Position numbers and translations under genes: made by a program
Shown: positions 42,568-46,963 of the stretch, piece after piece
Position numbering within the stretch: the first letter of the stretch is position 1
How the letters are laid out: the number at the start of each line of letters is the position of its first letter
The notes under the pieces: model-generated
Seen by the model: the letters and a program-made list of their open reading frames with translations, nothing else
Databases searched by the model: none
What the model was told of the DNA's origin: nothing
Source of the DNA: Chitinispirillales bacterium
GTDB taxonomy: Bacteria > Fibrobacterota > Chitinivibrionia > Chitinivibrionales > Chitinispirillaceae
Direction of reading: 5' to 3'
Assembly (NCBI GenBank): GCA_031254105.1
Contig: JAIRVB010000037.1
Coordinates: forward strand, 1 to 46,963
Length of the DNA: 46,963 nt

Positions 42568-43584
42568 CTACTTTCTGTTCGCGTGTTTCGCGCTATAGAT
42601 ATCAATGTAGTGCTTTATCACATTTTCAGCTATCTGCCCATTGTTAACACAAAACGCCGAAATCCCTTTGTGCCTTGGGGTAGGCGTGACAAATCCGCAA
42701 TCGAATATTGTGAGGTATCCATCGCTGTCGATGCCGGTTCCCGGACTCTGATCCCACCAATAATTATATGTTATGCTCAGCCTGTTTCTTTCCGCAAACA
42801 GTATATCAACAAGCTGCCTTCTAAGTTCATCCGAGATATTTGGAAGTTTACAATTGGCAATATCTTCGAGAAATACGGCGCCCCCGGCCCCGGGCGTAAA
42901 ATTGCTCATCATGGAAGCGTAAAGCTGGATCAGCTCCGTTTTACCGGAACCGGGAAAGTGCATAAAACACATAAACTCAGCAAGCTGGCGGCAAAGCGCG
43001 TCAATCTTCTCGGTTGAGCTTAAAAAAGGCCCCTGATCCTTTAGCACCTCCATGCCAAACCTCTTTGCGACAATCTCCCGTATATCTATGCCGCCAACTT
43101 TGATAAGACTTTGCCAGGCGGTAGGTTTGAAAAAACGGGCGCGTTTGGTTATGATTGCGTCTTTGCTCGCATACTCCACAGGCGCTATTTTAGCCGACCC
43201 ATCAAAGTCCGAAAGATAGAAGACCGAGAATATCGTAGAAAGAAGGTAGTTGTTATCAAGCCAGTCAAGCCCGCTCTCCCCCGAAGCGTTGTTGCCAGGC
43301 TGCCCCGCGTTGCTGAAGCGGTTCCTCGCCATATATCTGGGACTCTTGATTATGGCGGTCTCTCCTGTTTCAAGATTTTTTACAACGCCTGTAATGTTTG
43401 GGCTTTTGATTTTCTTGTCCCTGTTTGCAAGGAGGCTTTCAAACTCGTATTTGGGCGGAAGGTGGATAAAATAATTCTGTCCTTCAAGAGCGCCTTCGAT
43501 ATCTACCTTTACGCGGGTAATCTCCTCGCCCTCAAAAGAATTTATACGCAAATTTTTAAGCGCTGTGCGGAAATCTGTCTTCAT
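42568..43584 (-). CDS. Protein of unknown function, faint kinase-like features
   Basis: 338 residues, not recognised. Soluble, no signal or membrane segments. An early beta stretch (ITGVVKNLETGETAIIKSPR) resembles a nucleotide-loop and Lys strand of protein-kinase-like folds. Near the C-terminus GIDSDGYLTIFDCGFVT resembles the metal-binding Asp strand of aminoglycoside-kinase or HipA-like proteins. The usual HxD catalytic loop is not visible; the corresponding region reads SITYNYWWDQSPG. The middle contains a helical AEFMCFMHFPGSGKTELIQL segment that is not a normal P-loop. Divergently placed from TatD. The resemblance is only suggestive, so the function should be treated as unknown. Confidence 0.65.
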   Translation of the reverse strand: MKTDFRTALKNLRINSFEGEEITRVKVDIEGALEGQNYFIHLPPKYEFESLLANRDKKIKSPNITGVVKNLETGETAIIKSPRYMARNRFSNAGQPGNNASGESGLDWLDNNYLLSTIFSVFYLSDFDGSAKIAPVEYASKDAIITKRARFFKPTAWQSLIKVGGIDIREIVAKRFGMEVLKDQGPFLSSTEKIDALCRQLAEFMCFMHFPGSGKTELIQLYASMMSNFTPGAGGAVFLEDIANCKLPNISDELRRQLVDILFAERNRLSITYNYWWDQSPGTGIDSDGYLTIFDCGFVTPTPRHKGISAFCVNNGQIAENVIKHYIDIYSAKHANRK

Positions 43585-43870
43585 ACCTTACCAATCTATA
43601 ATACAGAAATTTTTAGTAATGATTATAGCGGCGCTAAGCATAAGCCGTGCTCATACACCATAAAAGCGAACAGACAAGCTGGAACGGATCATATTCGGTA
43701 TTGTCTGCAAAGCCATACTTCAAAATAATAAAATCACCGCTCTCTCTTCAAATAACCATTATCAACAAAAGGATAGGCATCAATATCAACCCTAAGTCTT
43801 TCAAAAGTCCAGTCAGCATAAAACACGCGCATTTTGACAATGATACGCTTCGGACTTTATATTATACCGC

Positions 43871-44647
43871 ATGTTCGACTCACATTGCCATCTTCAGGAT
43901 GAGCGTATTTATGATCAGCTTGACAGTCTGCTTAGCCGTGCAAGATTGTCCGGCGTACGCCTCATGCTCTGCTGCGCGGTTAAAGAAGCGGACTGGGCAA
44001 AGATCTCACATATTGGCTCTGAGCACAGTGAAACGGTGCTGTGCGCTTTTGGCGTTCACCCCTGGTATGCTTCCGAAGTCTGCAAAGAATGGGACATTGA
44101 ACTCGAAAAACGTTTAGCCGATACCCCAAACGCTGCTGTAGGGGAGATAGGACTTGACCATACACTTGATAAGCACAATTATCAGAGACAAACAGAAATA
44201 TTTATCCGTCAACTTGAAACCGCGCGCGCTTTAAAGCGGCCGGTATCCATTCACTGCCGTAAAGCTTGGGGTACGCTGATCTCTATTTTAAAAGATAAAG
44301 GCGGTTTACGATTCGGCGGCGTAATTCACTCATACTCCGGCCCGCCAAACTTAATCAAAGAACTTGAAAACCTCGGCTGTTACATTTCGTTTTCCGGTTC
44401 AATCCTAATTACAAACGCTAAAAAAGCTCATGAATCATTGAAGATGGTATCGCCGCACCGGCTTCTTGTCGAAACAGACAGTCCGGATATGCTTCCCGCA
44501 AACGCCGCAGGCCCATTTAATGAACCTGCGAATTTACGTTTGATACTGAAACGGGCTGCGGAGATTCTGGGGGAACCAGCAGAGGATGTTGCTTTACGGA
44601 CGGAAAAAAACGGCAGGAAGCTTTTTGCTGTGGATAATACCAATTAA
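43871..44647 (+). CDS. tatD: TatD-family metal-dependent hydrolase
   Basis: 258 residues. Metal-binding HxH is at the start (MFDSHCHLQDE, His5 and His7), followed by CAFGVHPWYA, Glu in VGEIGLDH, His in VSIHCRKAWG, His in GGVIHSYSG, and the Asp of LLVETDSPDM. These are the TatD/YcfH DNase signature residues. Expected role: 3'-5' DNA exonuclease or D-aminoacyl-tRNA-related hydrolase. No ribosome site stands out before ATG 43871. The divergent 286-bp gap (43585-43870) has no other gene. Confidence 0.92.
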   Translation: MFDSHCHLQDERIYDQLDSLLSRARLSGVRLMLCCAVKEADWAKISHIGSEHSETVLCAFGVHPWYASEVCKEWDIELEKRLADTPNAAVGEIGLDHTLDKHNYQRQTEIFIRQLETARALKRPVSIHCRKAWGTLISILKDKGGLRFGGVIHSYSGPPNLIKELENLGCYISFSGSILITNAKKAHESLKMVSPHRLLVETDSPDMLPANAAGPFNEPANLRLILKRAAEILGEPAEDVALRTEKNGRKLFAVDNTN

Positions 44648-44678
44648 GTAATTTATTTTTTAAAGGGTTTAAGATAAA

Positions 44679-44719
44679 GCCGGGAAGCGGACTCGAACCG
44701 CCGGCCTACTGATTACGAA
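44679..44719 (-). repeat. 3'-half tRNA-Thr(CGT) fragment, probable att site
   Basis: On the minus strand this gives the anticodon CGT with loop AA, the 3' anticodon stem (ATCAG), a 5-nt variable loop, a T-arm (GGCGG-TTCGAGT-CCGCT) and the 3' acceptor strand TCCCGGC. The 5' half (acceptor, D-arm, anticodon 5' stem) is absent; next to the loop the sequence is unrelated. As with the tRNA-Pro fragment, it breaks in the anticodon loop. The intact tRNA is not in the window. Confidence 0.75.
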
Positions 44720-44770
44720 AAATTTGTTATCGCGATATTTCCTAATGTTCTTAACGTTTTTTGGGAAAAT

Positions 44771-44789
44771 CCACCACAGAACCACCACA
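44771..44789. repeat. CCACCACA direct repeats beside the tRNA-Thr fragment
   Basis: CCACCACA occurs twice, 3 nt apart, 50 bp inside the presumed island end, the same position as the GTAGC repeats next to the tRNA-Pro fragment. Candidate integrase arm sites. Confidence 0.4.
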
Positions 44790-44888
44790 TAGCCGTATGT
44801 ATACACATTTTCCTTTTCCGTTTGACAATTTTTTTATCTCGGCTAAGCCAATTGGTGCCTTTTGTTAATAACTACTCACAGATCAAAA

Positions 44889-45470
44889 TTATATACTTTT
44901 TAAATAGTTACAGAGTCTTTCAAACTCCCCGCAAGAATACTTCAAAGAAGACGGCGCGTTATCGCAGGCGGAATGGTCATTATGGCATTCGGAATAAAAC
45001 TTACTTGCCATTTTACCAACTGTTGTAGATTTTGTACAGGAATGTTTCTGCTTAAAGTCAGCGCTTTCGCTGACTTCGGCCCTTGGCGGCGTTTGCAGTA
45101 ACCATTCAAACCATGTTTCAATATTTCGCTTCGGAAAAATAAACAATAATTTATCTGATGCTTTAATTCCATTATTTACAAGCTGACTGTATTTATTTTT
45201 CATATCTTCCGGTCGTTTATCATCGTGATCTATATCCTGCATGATAACAAGCAACACGTTTTCCTGACCGCAAGCATATCTTTTATATTCATTGTTAAAG
45301 TGTTCGCGGACAAACTGCTCCCCTGATTGCGATCCTTCGGGAAGCTCACGCGACATATTAATCTTTCTTTCGGCAAAGCCTCGATCCACCAAAAAACCAT
45401 ATATGAAATTATAATGTTCACGGTCTTCACATAAAACACGCACCCGGTATTTTTCAAATTTACGCGCCAT
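44889..45470 (-). CDS. TOPRIM-like nuclease partner of AAA ATPase (defence-type)
   Basis: 193 residues. A TOPRIM-like fold is suggested by Glu15 (YRVRVLCEDREHYNFIYGFL), Asp79/Asp81 (VLLVIMQDIDHDD) and a basic-acidic segment FPKRNIETWFEW (113-120). SGEQFVREHF and the C-terminal SSLKYSCGEFERL also look family-specific. I recall such genes as hypothetical partners of AAA ATPases; the nearest named analogues are RloB/DUF4276, and the AriB subunit (DUF4435) of PARIS, but membership is unproven. The start overlaps the ATPase gene by 11 nt, so the two form one unit. Likely the effector that cuts nucleic acid once triggered (inference). Confidence 0.7.
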   Translation of the reverse strand: MARKFEKYRVRVLCEDREHYNFIYGFLVDRGFAERKINMSRELPEGSQSGEQFVREHFNNEYKRYACGQENVLLVIMQDIDHDDKRPEDMKNKYSQLVNNGIKASDKLLFIFPKRNIETWFEWLLQTPPRAEVSESADFKQKHSCTKSTTVGKMASKFYSECHNDHSACDNAPSSLKYSCGEFERLCNYLKSI

Positions 45471-46617
45471 TTTCCATCCACTCCATTTCTCTCAATTTAT
45501 CGAATAATGAAACCGATGGGTCTGCGCTGTTCTTTTCCGCTATAATTCTTGGCGGCTTATCTGAGATTTTTAATATTACAGCTTCTTTATGATACCAGTT
45601 CAATATCTTGGGATTATGAGAGATAATAATAAACTGGATATCCCGTTCTTCCCAAGCACTGTTAACGGCATTCAGCCACGGCTGTAATTCTCCGGGAGAT
45701 AAAAAGTTTTCAGGCTCATCAATTAAAACAGTAGAACCGTCGGGAACATTTGATAATATCGAGTATAGCGCAAATAAAATCTTTTGCCCGTCGGATAATT
45801 CACTAAGCGCCAATTCATAAGTTTTTCCATTATATCCAACACTAACTTTACAACGATACGAATCACCAACAGAAGGGTTGCTGATTGTGACAAATCCGGG
45901 AATAAAATGTTTGCATTGCTCAAAAACTAAGAGTTGCTTGTTTAATTGACGAATTGTATTGTAAAAATTCCAAGCGGCAAAATTTTCACCAAACTGGCCT
46001 ATTGTCTGTGAACCGGCGGTAAAATCCCGCGCCATCAAAGATGGGTTTAAATGTACAGATAATACATTTGACATCAATTGGCCGAATTTTATGATTTTAC
46101 TGTTATTTCTTGACCCTGTCACTAAGCCGGAAACATTCCAATCGGCGCTAAAGGATAAATCTTTCCCATCATCTGTACAAATAGTTAATTTACCATTTGC
46201 AAAGGATACTATCGTATGTTTCCTGTTTGTTGTGTGAAGAACAAGCGATTCGCTCTGTATTCTGCTTTTACGTTCTAAAAAATTGTATCTTACGGTCAAG
46301 TCATAACAATACAGTTCTTCCGCCCCGCTCTTTTCATCTTTACCGTTTAACTCAAGACTTATTATAATCTCATTGTAACCGGTTTCTTGTGGAAGCCAAC
46401 GACAAAAAACCTCTGCCGGAAAAGATGATACAACGGATTCTGCCACCCGCTCGGCAACATCAGGCAATGCAAGTAAATTCCCAAGCGCGGACAACAACTC
46501 CCGCAACGCACTTTTCCCGCTGCCATTTGGCCCGCAAATCAAATTGATACCCTCAGTAAAATCCATCTCAAAATCACGAAACATCTTGTAATTGCTAATT
46601 TTAATTTTACGCAGCAT
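45460..46617 (-). CDS. AAA/ABC-type (AAA_21/OLD-like) ATPase
   Basis: 385 residues from ATG 46617, preceded by GGTGGAG at 6 nt; an upstream frame to 46650 is unlikely. P-loop ATPase of the RecF/OLD/SMC-like type: MLRKIKISNYKMFRDFEMDF, Walker A GPNGSGKS (29-36), ABC signature-like LSDGQK (274-279), Walker B VLIDEPEN (297-304), and IISHNP switch His (332-335). About 180 residues between the P-loop and signature have no recognised domain. Lacks a fused TOPRIM domain, which is encoded instead by the overlapping downstream gene, as in split OLD/PARIS-like systems. Likely senses phage or foreign DNA features. Confidence 0.85.
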   Translation of the reverse strand: MLRKIKISNYKMFRDFEMDFTEGINLICGPNGSGKSALRELLSALGNLLALPDVAERVAESVVSSFPAEVFCRWLPQETGYNEIIISLELNGKDEKSGAEELYCYDLTVRYNFLERKSRIQSESLVLHTTNRKHTIVSFANGKLTICTDDGKDLSFSADWNVSGLVTGSRNNSKIIKFGQLMSNVLSVHLNPSLMARDFTAGSQTIGQFGENFAAWNFYNTIRQLNKQLLVFEQCKHFIPGFVTISNPSVGDSYRCKVSVGYNGKTYELALSELSDGQKILFALYSILSNVPDGSTVLIDEPENFLSPGELQPWLNAVNSAWEERDIQFIIISHNPKILNWYHKEAVILKISDKPPRIIAEKNSADPSVSLFDKLREMEWMENGA

Positions 46618-46811
46618 AGTATACTCCACCTGTTTCCATGTATCTCTCAAAATATTAAAAAACGCGGAAGTGACTATCTAATATTTTGCAAGCTCTCGCA
46701 AATTTACGCTTTCCTTATCAAGGAACCAAGTAAAATATGTTTTTCCGCGCTTGCGACAGAAACAAAATCATCAAAAGATTTAAATAAAGAAAGTTTCGAT
46801 AGAATCTTATC

Positions 46812-46963
46812 ATGGCTGGGAACCCCGAACAGGTTGTTTCAAGAGTGGCAGGCTGGACATCAACGGCTATGCTAAAAATATACTTTAGCGGCGATGGTAT
46901 AAAATCTGCCCAATCAGTAGTCTTTAACGGACAAGCACAATCAGCTCCGCAAAAACAATTTTC
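46812..46963 (+). pseudogene. Tyrosine-recombinase C-terminal-like frame, running off the window
   Basis: From ATG 46812 (no ribosome site; in-frame TAG 12 nt before) the frame reads AGNPEQVVSRVAGWTSTAML then KIYFSGDGIK and stays open to the edge. The V(A/T)GW-(8)-Y spacing parallels the integrase tail at 6066-6296 (VSATGW, then Tyr) and fits the terminal His/Trp-to-Tyr block of tyrosine recombinases. The catalytic Arg-His-Arg region is not seen upstream. Only a partial reading is available, so confidence is modest. Confidence 0.4.

Noticed and set aside
43111-43728. 205-codon plus-strand frame opposite the 338-aa unknown gene
   Set aside because: The minus-strand gene has better composition; the plus frame lacks a ribosome site and runs into intergenic DNA.
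44679-44719. Complete tRNA-Thr gene
   Set aside because: Only the 3' half from the anticodon onward is present; the sequence beyond cannot pair to form the anticodon 5' stem, D-arm or acceptor.

Overview
The window looks like a piece of chromosome from a Gram-negative member of the FCB group, most plausibly a motile Fibrobacterota relative (Chitinispirillia/Chitinivibrionia-like). This is inferred from a PorV/PorQ-type outer-membrane barrel, a very large secreted protein with a FlgD-like/T9SS-like C-terminal sorting region, several other outer-membrane barrels, a full chemotaxis operon and SpoIIE/GAF phosphatase signalling. No rRNA or other phylogenetic marker is present, so the assignment is tentative.

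Left edge (1-6.4 kb) is accessory DNA stacked at a tRNA-Pro(GGG) gene. Reading leftwards from the intact tRNA (6326-6399, minus strand) there is an integrase C-terminal remnant, one gene for an AlbA_2/HATPase/winged-helix protein, integrase-arm-like repeats, a 42-nt copy of the tRNA 3' half (4087-4128), a second integrase-tail remnant, and then a Type III-like Mod methyltransferase with a small PDDEXK nuclease but no Res helicase. Next comes a frameshifted DUF1016/YhcG gene that is cut off by a tandem repeat and a four-helix-bundle (S23/IVP) gene. I read this as two successive small islands in the same tRNA.

6.7-13.6 kb is mostly housekeeping or envelope and signalling: an exported barrel-like protein, an ankyrin protein, a B12-binding-type radical SAM enzyme, a HigA-like antitoxin with a decayed toxin, a pseudo-receiver plus TPR membrane protein pair, and a GAF-SpoIIE phosphatase. 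13.7-16.4 kb is a toxin-antitoxin cluster: a HEPN pseudogene with a surviving MNT antitoxin, a PIN toxin with a small partner, and an intact HepT-MntA pair. It is threaded with at least four copies of a palindromic REP-like repeat.

16.6-24.7 kb (minus) is an apparent three-gene cell-surface operon: outer-membrane protein, 1540-aa multi-domain secreted protein, and a TolB/CsgG-like plus PorV barrel fusion. HU, an Isf-like flavoprotein coupled to a hybrid histidine kinase, arginase and a DUF4403 protein follow. 32.2-39.2 kb (minus) is a chemotaxis operon in the order cheA-cheW-cheD-cheR-cheD-cheY-cheX/C-cheB, with two cheD genes and a CheA that carries a GspE/MshE-N-like insert. No receptor gene is in view. 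39.6-44.6 kb holds a polyprenyl glycosylphosphotransferase, an archaeal-type phosphoglycerate mutase, an unrecognised 338-aa protein with faint kinase-like features, and TatD.

Right edge (44.7 kb-end) repeats the left-edge architecture: a 3'-half tRNA-Thr(CGT) fragment, tandem arm-like repeats, a two-gene TOPRIM-like + AAA ATPase cassette resembling defence modules such as PARIS/OLD, and an integrase C-terminal-like reading frame running off the end. The shared layout (tRNA 3' fragment, cargo of one to three defence-type genes, decayed integrase tail facing the tRNA) is the most interesting feature of the window.
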